64,000 nt of DNA from Mycobacterium saskatchewanense (GTDB lineage: Bacteria; Actinomycetota; Actinomycetes; Mycobacteriales; Mycobacteriaceae): contig NZ_AP022573.1 of the NCBI RefSeq assembly GCF_010729105.1, positions 4,836,001-4,900,000 on the forward strand, in the 5' to 3' direction. Position 1 is the stretch's first letter. Each line of letters starts with the position of its first letter. Under the pieces are notes generated by a model. It was not told the origin of the DNA. It did not search any database and worked only from the letters and a program-made list of their open reading frames with translations. Both the position numbers and the translations under genes were made by a program. Below are positions 49,861 to 58,374 of this stretch, in pieces.

Positions 49861-50538
49861 ATGACCGCGGCTATCGCCTCCGATCCTCGCCGGGAAAACC
49901 GCGCTGAGCAGCTGGAATCGCTTCGACGGCGGATGACCGAGATGTCCGGGCACATCGTCGCCGCCGCGGATGACCTGCTGCCCGATTCCGAGTCGCGGCT
50001 GGCGCTGCCGCGGTGGCTGGCGGATTCGCTGCCGATGTCGTTGCCGCGGGGAACGGTGGCAGTGCTGTCGGGCGCGCGGTCCCTGTTGCTGAGCATGGTG
50101 GCCGCGGTGACGGCGGCCGGGGGCAACGCGGCCATCGTCGGCCAGCCGGACCTCGGGCTGCTGGCCGCCGCGGAGATGGGGGCGGACCTGAGCCGGCTTG
50201 CGGTGATACCGGATCCCGGGACCGATCCCGTGGAGGTGGCGGCGGTGCTCGTCGACGGCATGGATCTGGTGGTGCTCGGCCTGGGCGGCCGGAACGTCCC
50301 GCAGAACCGGGCGCGCGCGGTGGTGGCGCGGGCCCGCAACAAGGGCTGCACGCTGCTGGTCATCGACGGCGACTGGGAGGGGGCGCCGACGCGGCTTGCC
50401 GCCCGGGTCTGCGGCTACGAGATCACGGCGGGTCGGCGGGACAAGCCGGCGCCCGGATTCGGACGGATCAGCCGGGTGCGGCTGGAGGTCAGCGGGTTGT
50501 GCGCGGGGCGGACGATCCACCGGGTGCGGGCCGGGTAG
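49861..50538 (+). CDS. imuA': SOS mutasome accessory protein ImuA'
   Basis: A 225-residue RecA-fold-like protein that works with ImuB and DnaE2 in damage-induced mutagenesis. It starts at ATG 49861 after GGGAGG and the LexA box; [20 protein letters not shown] and [20 protein letters not shown] are the recognisable core. It matches Rv3395c with a slightly longer N terminus. It is followed 5 bases later by imuB. Confidence 0.92.
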   Translation: MTAAIASDPRRENRAEQLESLRRRMTEMSGHIVAAADDLLPDSESRLALPRWLADSLPMSLPRGTVAVLSGARSLLLSMVAAVTAAGGNAAIVGQPDLGLLAAAEMGADLSRLAVIPDPGTDPVEVAAVLVDGMDLVVLGLGGRNVPQNRARAVVARARNKGCTLLVIDGDWEGAPTRLAARVCGYEITAGRRDKPAPGFGRISRVRLEVSGLCAGRTIHRVRAG

Positions 50539-50543
50539 CCCCG

Positions 50544-52121
50544 ATGGGTGTCAGGGCCTCGCGGGTGCTGGCGATCTGGTGCATGGACTGGCCCGCGGTC
50601 GCGGTGGCGGCGGCCACCGGCCGGCCCGTCACGACCCCGATCGCCGTCACGCTGGCCAACCGGGTGATCGCCTGTTCGGCGGCCGCCCGCGCGGTGGGGG
50701 TGCGACGGGGGCTGCGGCGCCGGGAGGCGGCGGCGCGTTGCCCGCAGCTGCACGTCGCGACCGCCGACACCGACCGCGACGCGCGCTTCTTCGAGGGGGT
50801 GGTGGCGGCGGTGGACGACCTGGTGCCCCGGGCCGAGGTGCTGCGGCCCGGCCTCCTGGTGTTGCCGGTGCGCGGGGCGGCCCGCTATTTCGGATCCGAG
50901 GAAAAGGCCGCCGAGCGGGTGATCGACGCGGTGGCCGTGAGTTCAGTGACCGGCGCCGAATGTCAGGCCGGCATCGCCGACCAGTTGTCCACCGCGGTCT
51001 TCGCCGCGCGGGCGGGCCGCATCGTGGAGCCGGGGGGCGACGCGAGGTTCCTGGCGGCGCTGTCCATCCGGCAGCTCGCCACCGAGCCAAGCCTGTCCGG
51101 TCCGGGGCGCGAAGAGCTGACGGATCTGTTGTGGCGGATGGGGATTCGCACGATCGGGCAATTCGCCGCGCTGTCGGCCACCGACGTGGCCTCCCGGTTC
51201 GGCGCCGACGGGGTGACCGCGCACCGGTTCGCCCGCGGCGAACCCGAGCGGGGACCGTCCGGGCGGGAGCCGCCGCCGGAACTCGAGGCCGTGCTGGACT
51301 GCGACCCGCCGATCGATCGCGTCGATGCCGCGGCGTTCGCGGCGCGATCGCTGGCGAGCTCGCTGCATCAGGCGCTGATGGCCGCCGGGGTGGGCTGCAC
51401 CCGGCTGGCCATTCACGCCGTCACCGAGGGCGGCGAAGAGCTGCACCGGGTGTGGCGGTGCGCCGAGCCGCTGACCGAGGACGCCACCGCCGACCGGGTG
51501 CGCTGGCAGCTGGATGGGTGGCTGAGCAACCGCAAAGCCAGGGACCGCCCGTCGGCCCCGGTGACGCTGTTGCGACTGCAGGCGGTGGAGGTGGTGTCCG
51601 CCGAGGCGCTGCAGCTGCCATTGTGGGGTGGGCTCGGCGAGGAGGACAGGCTGCGGGCCCGCCGAGCGCTGGTGCGGGTGCAGGGCCTGCTCGGCCCGGA
51701 GGCGGTGCAGGTGCCGGTGCTGTCCGGCGGTCGCGGGCCGGCCGAGCGCATCACGCTGACTCCGCTGGGTGACGAGCCGGTTCCGCCGGCCGATCCGGAC
51801 CTGCCGTGGCCCGGTCGGCTGCCCGCGCCGTCGCCGGCTGTGCTGCTCGATGACCCGGTGGAATTGCTTGACTCACAAGGGAATCCGGTAAAGGTGACCG
51901 GCCGCGGTATGTTCTCCGCCGATCCCGCGAGCCTGACCGTTCGCGGCCGGGGCGAACCGCTGAGCTGGTGGGCCGGACCGTGGCCGGTCGACGAGCGGTG
52001 GTGGGATCCCGACGTGGGGAAGGGCCGCACCGCCCGCGCCCAGGTCCTGCTGGAAAGCGAGCGCGCGCTGCTGCTCTGCTATCGCCAGCGGCGCTGGTAC
52101 CTCGAGGGCAGCTACGAGTGA
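50544..52121 (+). CDS. imuB: Y-family polymerase-like mutasome hub ImuB
   Basis: The 525-residue protein is close to the 527 of Rv3394c. ImuB has a Y-family polymerase fold but lacks the catalytic acidic triad (the start reads LAIWCMDWPAVAVA, where active enzymes have DxDxF). The beta-clamp-binding motif QLPLWG lies near residue 358. It recruits DnaE2 and ImuA' to the clamp for translesion synthesis. ATG 50544; a longer frame reading from 50013 overlaps imuA' and is rejected. Confidence 0.93.
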   Translation: MGVRASRVLAIWCMDWPAVAVAAATGRPVTTPIAVTLANRVIACSAAARAVGVRRGLRRREAAARCPQLHVATADTDRDARFFEGVVAAVDDLVPRAEVLRPGLLVLPVRGAARYFGSEEKAAERVIDAVAVSSVTGAECQAGIADQLSTAVFAARAGRIVEPGGDARFLAALSIRQLATEPSLSGPGREELTDLLWRMGIRTIGQFAALSATDVASRFGADGVTAHRFARGEPERGPSGREPPPELEAVLDCDPPIDRVDAAAFAARSLASSLHQALMAAGVGCTRLAIHAVTEGGEELHRVWRCAEPLTEDATADRVRWQLDGWLSNRKARDRPSAPVTLLRLQAVEVVSAEALQLPLWGGLGEEDRLRARRALVRVQGLLGPEAVQVPVLSGGRGPAERITLTPLGDEPVPPADPDLPWPGRLPAPSPAVLLDDPVELLDSQGNPVKVTGRGMFSADPASLTVRGRGEPLSWWAGPWPVDERWWDPDVGKGRTARAQVLLESERALLLCYRQRRWYLEGSYE

Positions 52122-52214
52122 CCGCGGCGTTGATCGGGCACAGAGCAGCAAGGCTGCCGAACGCCATGACGTTCGGCCCTAGTGGCCTCTCCGCACGCGT
52201 CGCACGGTTGTCGT

Positions 52215-52910
52215 ATGACTGGTGTGCGGGAGACCGCGGGCGCCGCGGTCGTGGGAACGGCGGCCGCGGTGGCGTACCGCCGCATCCTGGTGCCCCGCCT
52301 CATGGCGTGGGGGGCGACCGATGACGAGGTTGCCGGCCCCTTTCCCGGTGGCGACCTTGTTCCAGGGGGCGAGCGGGGAGCCACCATGGCCGTCACCATC
52401 GAGGCCGCCGCCGAGCAGGTATGGCCGTGGCTGGTCCAGATGGGTTGGGACCGTGGCGGCTTCTACTCCTGGGACCTCCTCGACAACGCGGGCCGTCGTA
52501 GCGCCCGGCGGGTTCACCCGGAGTGGCAGGATCTCGGCGTCGGGGATCGTCTGAAGTGCCTCGGCCTCGGGTCTTATGCGGTTGCAACCCTGGAGCCGAA
52601 CCGGTTTTTGGGGCTCTACTGGCTGGGTGATCTGCGGGGCAAGCCGCTCGATTCGCGTCAGCCGCGGCCCGCCGCCTATATGGAGGGACTCTGGGGTTTC
52701 CGCCTGACCGAGCTGGCGGGCCACCGCACCCGCCTGGTCATCGGCGGCTATCAGGCCGCCCGCCCCAGGTGGTTCGAGCGGCTGATGTACGGGTGGGTCT
52801 TTCCCGTAGTGGTGTGGGTCATGCAGGCGCGCATGCTGGCCGTGCTGAAGCGCAACATCGAGCGGACGGCCCCTGCGCTGGCCGGAGCAACGGTCGAGAC
52901 GACCTCATGA
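52215..52910 (+). CDS. SRPBCC-like membrane-associated protein, paralogue of 18808-19446
   Basis: A 231-residue protein from ATG 52215 with a hydrophobic N-terminal segment (AGAAVVGTAAAVAYRRILVP), then the START-like signature EQVWPWLVQMGWDRGGFYSWDLLD shared with 18808-19446, and a second hydrophobic stretch near the C terminus (WVFPVVVWVMQARMLAVL). It probably binds a lipid-like ligand at the membrane. It ends overlapping the convergent iunH gene by 6 bases. M. tuberculosis has no gene at this spot to my knowledge. Confidence 0.75.
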   Translation: MTGVRETAGAAVVGTAAAVAYRRILVPRLMAWGATDDEVAGPFPGGDLVPGGERGATMAVTIEAAAEQVWPWLVQMGWDRGGFYSWDLLDNAGRRSARRVHPEWQDLGVGDRLKCLGLGSYAVATLEPNRFLGLYWLGDLRGKPLDSRQPRPAAYMEGLWGFRLTELAGHRTRLVIGGYQAARPRWFERLMYGWVFPVVVWVMQARMLAVLKRNIERTAPALAGATVETTS

Positions 52911-53858
52911 GCTCACCCGATCGGCGAGGCGCCCGACCCGGTCGATGAACCGGTCGAAGAACTCGGCCGGTTCAACCTCAACCCCGATGAGCGCGTTGGG
53001 TTTCCGGCTTCCCGACCAATCGGCGGTCGTCGTCCCGCGGGCCGGCGTGTCCGCCAGCTCGACGTCGACCGTCGCGGCCCGGGCGGGGATCAGCCGCGGG
53101 TCGAGTGCCACCGCGGCAGCCAGCGGATCGTGCATGAAGGCGACGTGACCGTGTCCCCGGTCTTCGTGGGATTCGAAGTAGAACCGCATTGCCCCCGCGA
53201 TCACCTCCATCAATTGCGACTCACCCACCCGTTCTGCCAGCCGCGCCAGGATGGCCGGCGTCATCGCGACGCGCCGGGTAAGGTCCAGCCCGCAGACGAT
53301 CGGAAGTTGTTGCCGCCCGGCCCAACCGGCGAAGACCTCGCTCGCGGCCTCGGGGTCGACCCGGATGTTCCATTCCGCCATGGGATTCGCGGTGCCGCCG
53401 AACGCGCCACCCATGATCACCAGCCGGCGCAGCAGCGTGGGCAGTGCGGGCTCGGCGCGCAGGGCCAGCGCCAGGTTCGTCAGCGGACCGGTGACCAGGC
53501 CGGTCAGCGTCCCGGGATGGGCCCGAGCCGCGTCGATCCACGCCGCGGTGGCGTCGTGAGTGGCGACCCGCCGGTCGATCGGGGGCAGCTCGGCGTATCC
53601 CAAACCGCCGGGGCCGTGGAACTTCGAGTGCTGGGGCCACCGGCCGCACAGCGGGTCGTCGGCCCCCCTGGACACCGGAATGGCTGCGGCGCGGCACAAT
53701 TCGAGTAAACCGAGGTTGTTGGCGCAGACCTGCTCGACGGCGATGTTGCCGCCGGTCGAGGCGATCCCGACCACGTCGGCGTCCGGGCTGCCCAGCAGGT
53801 ACATCAACGCCAGCGCGTCGTCGATGCCCGTGTCGGCGTCGACGAAGATCGCGCTCAC
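52905..53858 (-). CDS. iunH: Inosine-uridine-type nucleoside hydrolase IunH
   Basis: A 317-residue nucleoside hydrolase with the Ca2+-binding DADTGIDDALA near the N terminus, ITS-type motif IASTGGNIAV, GPLTNLALAL, EWNIRVDPEAA and the C-terminal HDPLAAAVALDP. It cleaves purine/pyrimidine ribosides to base and ribose. I use GTG 53858, which overlaps the stop of the upstream gene as GTGA, and reject the 428-residue frame. It resembles Rv3393 (308 residues). Confidence 0.9.
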   Translation of the reverse strand: MSAIFVDADTGIDDALALMYLLGSPDADVVGIASTGGNIAVEQVCANNLGLLELCRAAAIPVSRGADDPLCGRWPQHSKFHGPGGLGYAELPPIDRRVATHDATAAWIDAARAHPGTLTGLVTGPLTNLALALRAEPALPTLLRRLVIMGGAFGGTANPMAEWNIRVDPEAASEVFAGWAGRQQLPIVCGLDLTRRVAMTPAILARLAERVGESQLMEVIAGAMRFYFESHEDRGHGHVAFMHDPLAAAVALDPRLIPARAATVDVELADTPARGTTTADWSGSRKPNALIGVEVEPAEFFDRFIDRVGRLADRVSS

Positions 53859-54613
53859 GGCCAGGCGGACGCGAACGTGGTGACGAGGACGTCGCGCTGT
53901 GCCGGGCCGGAGCCGTCGATCGGACGGACCGGCGAAACGCCGTGCAGGGTGCGGCGGTCGTCGCCTAAGAGCAGCGTCCCGGGCTCGGCCAGGGTCGCCG
54001 TCAGCACCGTCCGACCGTCGGCGTCGCACACCAGGCTCTCGCCGCCGATCGCGTTGCGCCGCCCGATCAACAGGGAGCTGACCAGCGTGACACCGTCCCG
54101 GTGCAGCCCCTCGGGGGTCGGCACGCCGTCGCCGAAACCGGACCTGCCCGGCGAGGATCGGGTGCGGAACAGATGGACCTTGACGTTCCACTCGGCGGCC
54201 TCGTCGAGCGGCTCCACGGCATGGGCCACCCGGGCCAGCAGCTTCACCACCGCGGGCAGCAGCGGGTCCTCGCTGAACTCGTCGGTCGGCGGCGCGAAGA
54301 TCCGGTCCTTGCCGATGTAGAGCGGATTGGAGTCGTGCGGCTGCGCGAACACGCCGGGGGGCATCGGCCGCATGATCCCGTCACGAAATGCGTACTGGCC
54401 GTAGCGGCGTAGCCGGGTGACCCCCAGATCCGCGGCGTAGGGGTCCGGCGCCAGGCGCTCCCAATGCCGGGCGAACCGCGTCCATTCCTCCCGGCCGACG
54501 CCCAGGCTGCGCGTCACGTCGAACGAGGGCATCAGGCATACGCCCGTCGTGGCGACGAGCTGGGCCGCCGCGGCCACCGGGTCGGCGTCGGTCCGGTTGT
54601 CGCAAACGATCAC
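53855..54613 (-). CDS. 2-oxoglutarate/Fe(II) dioxygenase (2OG-Fe_Oxy_2-like)
   Basis: A 252-residue protein from GTG 54613. HRDGVTLVSSLLI provides the HxD metal pair and TLHGVSPV the distal His; GTLLLGDDRR is typical of the bacterial 2OG-Fe_Oxy_2 group, whose known members hydroxylate free amino acids such as isoleucine. It replaces cmaA1, found here in M. tuberculosis. TATTCC 6 bases upstream of the start suggests a leaderless promoter. GTGA overlap with iunH implies coupling. Confidence 0.8.
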   Translation of the reverse strand: MIVCDNRTDADPVAAAAQLVATTGVCLMPSFDVTRSLGVGREEWTRFARHWERLAPDPYAADLGVTRLRRYGQYAFRDGIMRPMPPGVFAQPHDSNPLYIGKDRIFAPPTDEFSEDPLLPAVVKLLARVAHAVEPLDEAAEWNVKVHLFRTRSSPGRSGFGDGVPTPEGLHRDGVTLVSSLLIGRRNAIGGESLVCDADGRTVLTATLAEPGTLLLGDDRRTLHGVSPVRPIDGSGPAQRDVLVTTFASAWP

Positions 54614-54650
54614 GGCGCCGGAATACCGCAATCGGCTCCGCGTGAAACGT

Positions 54651-56657
54651 TCACCAATGCACCCCGGGCACCATGCGAACCAGGCGCTTGAACGGCCGGG
54701 GTGTCCGGAAGCCGCGGGCGACGGCACGGGCGGGACGGCTCGGCGTGCGGCGCGCCGGGGATGCGGCGGCGGGCAGCCCACGGGCCGCGGCCGAGTCGGG
54801 GTAGCCCAGATAGAGCTGGTGCAGGATGCGCCGCGAGGTCTTCGGTGCGACGTAATTGCCGACCTCGGCGAGCGTGCCCAACGGGGTGTCGATGCGCGCC
54901 GGCTTCTCGATCAGGCCCCGCACCACCATGGCCGCCGCCCGCTCGGCGCTGATCGCGGGCACCGGGTTGAGCCGGTGCGACGGCACGATCATCGGCGTCG
55001 CGACCAGCGGCATGTGGATGTTCGTGAACGTTATGTGGTCGGACAGCGTCTCGGACGCCACCACGTCGGCGAACGCGTCGAGCGCCGCCTTGGTCGGCAG
55101 GTACGAGCTGTACTTGGGGTTGCGCGCCTGCACGCCCGCGCTGGAGACGTTGACGACGTGCCCGAACCGGCGCTCGCGCCAATGGGGCAGTAGCGCCAGC
55201 ACCATCCGGACCGCGCCGAAGTAGTTGACCGCCATGACACGTTCGTAGTCGTGCAGCCGGTCGGTGGAATTGACCACCGAGCGGCGGATCGACCGGCCGG
55301 CGTTGTTCACCAGGTAGTCGACATGGTCGAAGCGGCCCAGGATGTCCTTGACGGTGGCCTCGACCGACGTCGAGTCGGTGACGTCACAGGTGAAGGCGTG
55401 CGCGTCGCCGCCGGCGGCGCGGATCTCGGCCACCAGCTCGTCCAGCGCGTCGGCGCTGCGGGCGAGCGCGAACACCGTGGCCCCCCTCTCCGCGATGGCG
55501 ATGGCCGACGCCCGGCCGATGCCGCTGGAGGCGCCGGTGACGATGACGTGCCGGCCGCGCAGCGGTCCCGCCGGGTCGTCGCGGCGGGCGCGATCGGGAT
55601 CGAGGTGCTCGGCCCAGTACCGCCACAGCCGGGGGGCGTAGGCGGCGAAGTCGGGGACCTCGATGCCGGTGCCGCGCAGCGCCTTTCGGGTCTCGTCGCT
55701 GACGAACGTCGGCATGAGGTCGACCACGTCGAAAATCTCGGCGGGTATTCCGAGCTGGGTGGCGGCCATGTTGCGCAGCACCCGCGCGCGCCCGCGCGCC
55801 TTCAGCACCGGGGCGGCCACCGATCCCGGCAGCGACCCGCGCAGCGGCGGCAGCCCGGCCGTCTTCGCGACGCCGCGGTAGATGCCGCGCAATCCGATGG
55901 TCTTCGGTGCCGTGAGGTGAAAGGTGCGCCCGTCCGAGCCGTCGGCGTGCATGAGCTCGACCAGCGCGGCGACGACGTAGTCGACCGGGACGATGTTGGT
56001 GCGCCCGGTGTCGGGCAGCAGCATGGGTGTCAACGACGGCAGCGCCGCCAGCTTGGCCAGCACGCCGAAGAAGTAGTACGGGCCGTCGACCTTGTCCATC
56101 TCGCCCGTGTGCGAATCGCCGACCACGACCGCCGGCCGGTAGACGCGGTAGCGCAGCCCGGGCGCCGACCGCACCAGCGCCTCGGCCTCGAACTTCGTCC
56201 GGTGGTACGGGGTCGGCAGCCGCTGGCCCACGTCGAAGTCATCCTCGGTGTACTCACCGGCGAAGTCGCCGGCGACGGCGATCGACGAGACGTGGTGCAG
56301 CGTCGCGTCGAGGCGCCGCGCCAGGTCGACGACGGCCCGGGTGCCCTCGACGTTGGTGGCGCGCTGCTCGGCCTCGCCGGCGGTGATGTCGTAGACGGCG
56401 GCGCAGTGCACGACGTGGTCCACCCGCCCCTCGGGGCCGCCCAGCTCGGCGAGCGTCTCGTCGTTCACCGTCAGACCCGGCAGCTCGCCGACCAGCGGCT
56501 TGACCCGGTCGCCCCAGTCGACGGCCAGTCGTTCGAAGCGGCCCAGGGACGGGCGGCGGACGAGGACGTGCACCTCGGCGCCGGGCCGGGTGTCCAGCAG
56601 GCGGGACACGACCCGGCGCCCGATAAACCCGGTACCGCCGGTAACGATATAGCGCAT
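54651..56657 (-). CDS. acrA1: Two-domain fatty acyl-CoA reductase AcrA1
   Basis: A 668-residue fusion. The N-terminal extended SDR (about 1-370) begins YIVTGGTGFIGRRVV with YHRTK as the YxxxK; the C-terminal classical SDR (about 375-620) has VIVTGASSGIGRASA, NNAGRS, and catalytic YLPTK. It matches M. tuberculosis AcrA1 (Rv3391, ~650 residues), thought to reduce acyl-CoA for wax or lipid synthesis. The C terminus is basic and Pro-rich. The dioxygenase and iunH follow closely on the same strand. Confidence 0.92.
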   Translation of the reverse strand: MRYIVTGGTGFIGRRVVSRLLDTRPGAEVHVLVRRPSLGRFERLAVDWGDRVKPLVGELPGLTVNDETLAELGGPEGRVDHVVHCAAVYDITAGEAEQRATNVEGTRAVVDLARRLDATLHHVSSIAVAGDFAGEYTEDDFDVGQRLPTPYHRTKFEAEALVRSAPGLRYRVYRPAVVVGDSHTGEMDKVDGPYYFFGVLAKLAALPSLTPMLLPDTGRTNIVPVDYVVAALVELMHADGSDGRTFHLTAPKTIGLRGIYRGVAKTAGLPPLRGSLPGSVAAPVLKARGRARVLRNMAATQLGIPAEIFDVVDLMPTFVSDETRKALRGTGIEVPDFAAYAPRLWRYWAEHLDPDRARRDDPAGPLRGRHVIVTGASSGIGRASAIAIAERGATVFALARSADALDELVAEIRAAGGDAHAFTCDVTDSTSVEATVKDILGRFDHVDYLVNNAGRSIRRSVVNSTDRLHDYERVMAVNYFGAVRMVLALLPHWRERRFGHVVNVSSAGVQARNPKYSSYLPTKAALDAFADVVASETLSDHITFTNIHMPLVATPMIVPSHRLNPVPAISAERAAAMVVRGLIEKPARIDTPLGTLAEVGNYVAPKTSRRILHQLYLGYPDSAAARGLPAAASPARRTPSRPARAVARGFRTPRPFKRLVRMVPGVHW

Positions 56658-56708
56658 CCAGCCATCGTCGCGGCTGGCGGCCGCCCGGTCAACCGTCCCC
56701 GCGGCGGG

Positions 56709-57416
56709 TCAGCTGTCGAAGTTGCGGATGCCGTCCCATTCGACCAGCGTCCAGCCGGTCGCCGGGTTGCCGTTGATCACCACGCGGCCGACGTTGGGCA
56801 GCGGGTGGCTGCTGGCCAGGGTGTCCCTGGCGTTTCTCGCGTTCAGCAGGGTCCAGTACTCGATGGCGAACTTGTGCGAGAACACCACCGGCTTGCTGTG
56901 GCCGCTGTTGTAGACCTTGTTGACGGCGGCGGTGAACTGTTGGTTGAACTCCTTGCCGGAGATCGACCCCGGAATGCTGTCCTGCAGGTCGCCGTTGAGC
57001 CAGTCCGCGGGCGCGAGCAGGTATGTCGACGGGGACATCGAGACCGGCTTGCCTTCGAACCAGCCGGCGTTGATCTCCTGGATGCCCTGCAGCACCTCGA
57101 CCTGTTTGCCGAGTTCGGCGGCCAGCGGCGCCGCGGTCTGCTGGGTCCGCGTCATGGTGGAGGCGTAGACGGCGTCGAAATCGTGCCGGGCGTGCGCCAG
57201 CTGCTGGGCCTCGCCCTGGCCGGTGGGGCTGAGGCCCGGGCCCGGAACGGAGGTGTCGAGGGTGCCGCTGGCGTTGGCCTCCGACTCCGCATGCCGGATG
57301 AATGTCACCGTGATGCTGCGCACCTGAGGCGATCCGCCGCAGGCGCCGACGACGACCGCCGCGGCGAGCACGGCCAGTCCCTTGAATGCCTTCCCGCTCC
57401 TGCTCCCCTTGCGCAT
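56709..57416 (-). CDS. lpqD: Lipoprotein LpqD, histidine-phosphatase family
   Basis: A 235-residue secreted lipoprotein from ATG 57416. Basic N terminus, hydrophobic core and lipobox VGAC (lipid Cys at about residue 26). The mature domain has the phosphohistidine motif FIRHAES and EINAGWFEG with the second His in VVFSHKFAIEYW, so the phosphoglycerate-mutase fold looks active. The longer frame from 57533 has no signal and is rejected. Divergent from htdY. Confidence 0.9.
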   Translation of the reverse strand: MRKGSRSGKAFKGLAVLAAAVVVGACGGSPQVRSITVTFIRHAESEANASGTLDTSVPGPGLSPTGQGEAQQLAHARHDFDAVYASTMTRTQQTAAPLAAELGKQVEVLQGIQEINAGWFEGKPVSMSPSTYLLAPADWLNGDLQDSIPGSISGKEFNQQFTAAVNKVYNSGHSKPVVFSHKFAIEYWTLLNARNARDTLASSHPLPNVGRVVINGNPATGWTLVEWDGIRNFDS

Positions 57417-57498
57417 GGCGATAGCCTGCCCTGCGGAGGGCGTCGCTGGGAAGGGTTTGCGATGGTTGCGTCGGAGAAAATGCTTGGAAGGAGACCCC

Positions 57499-58371
57499 AT
57501 GGCCATTGACCCGAGCGCCGTCGGCGCCGTCACGGAGCCGATGTTGTTCGAATGGACGGACCGGGAGACGCTGCTTTACGCGCTCGGTGTCGGCGCCGGG
57601 CTCGACGACCTGTCGTTCACCACGGAGAACAGCCACGGCATCACCCAGCAGGTGTTGCCGACGTACGCGGTGATCTGCTGCCCGGCGTTCGGGGCGGCGG
57701 GCAAGGTCGGCTCGTTCAACTGGGCCATGCTGCTGCACGGGTCGCAGGCCGTCCGGTTGCACGCGCCGCTGCCGCCGGCGGGGAAGCTGTCGGTGGTCTC
57801 CGAGGTCGCCGACATCCAGGACAAGGGGGAGGGCAAGAACGCGATCCTGATGCTGCGCGGCCGCGGCACCGACCCGGACTCCGGGGAACTCGTCGCCGAG
57901 ACGCTCACCACGCTGGTGATCCGGGGCGAGGGCGGGTTCGGCGGCCAGCCGGGCCAGCGTCCGGTGGCGCCGGAGTTCCCCGACCGCGAGCCCGACGCCC
58001 GCGTCCCGCTGCCCACCCGCGAGGACCAGGCGCTGATCTACCGGCTGTCCGGTGACCGCAACCCGCTGCACAGCGACCCGTGGTTCGCCCGGGAAATGGC
58101 CGGGTTCCCCAAGCCGATCCTGCACGGCCTGTGCAGCTACGGCGTCGCGGGCCGCGCGCTGGTCGCCGAGCTCGGCCAGGGGGTGGCGGCCAACGTCACC
58201 TCGATCGCCGCGCGGTTCAGCTCGCCGGTGTTCCCCGGCGAGACGCTGACGACGCTGATCTGGCGCACCGAACCGGGCAAGGCGGTCTTCCGCACGGAGG
58301 CTTCTGCCGCCGACGGTTCCGATGCGCGCGTGGTGCTCGACGACGGGGCGGTGGAGTACGTGCAGGGCTGA
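57499..58371 (+). CDS. htdY: (R)-3-hydroxyacyl-CoA dehydratase HtdY
   Basis: A 290-residue double hot-dog protein, the same length as Rv3389c. The hydratase 2 motif is YRLSGDRNPLHSDPWFA (Asp and His catalytic), followed by ILHGLCSYGVAGRAL; the N-terminal half lacks these residues. It hydrates/dehydrates 3-hydroxyacyl-CoA in fatty acid metabolism. ATG 57499 has GGAAGGAG upstream. It converges with otsB2, 3 bases apart. Confidence 0.93.
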   Translation: MAIDPSAVGAVTEPMLFEWTDRETLLYALGVGAGLDDLSFTTENSHGITQQVLPTYAVICCPAFGAAGKVGSFNWAMLLHGSQAVRLHAPLPPAGKLSVVSEVADIQDKGEGKNAILMLRGRGTDPDSGELVAETLTTLVIRGEGGFGGQPGQRPVAPEFPDREPDARVPLPTREDQALIYRLSGDRNPLHSDPWFAREMAGFPKPILHGLCSYGVAGRALVAELGQGVAANVTSIAARFSSPVFPGETLTTLIWRTEPGKAVFRTEASAADGSDARVVLDDGAVEYVQG

Positions 58372-58374
58372 GCG

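Noticed and set aside
55251..57509. 752-codon plus-strand frame opposite acrA1 and lpqD
   Set aside because: Antisense shadow with low-complexity translation; both minus-strand genes have clear motifs.
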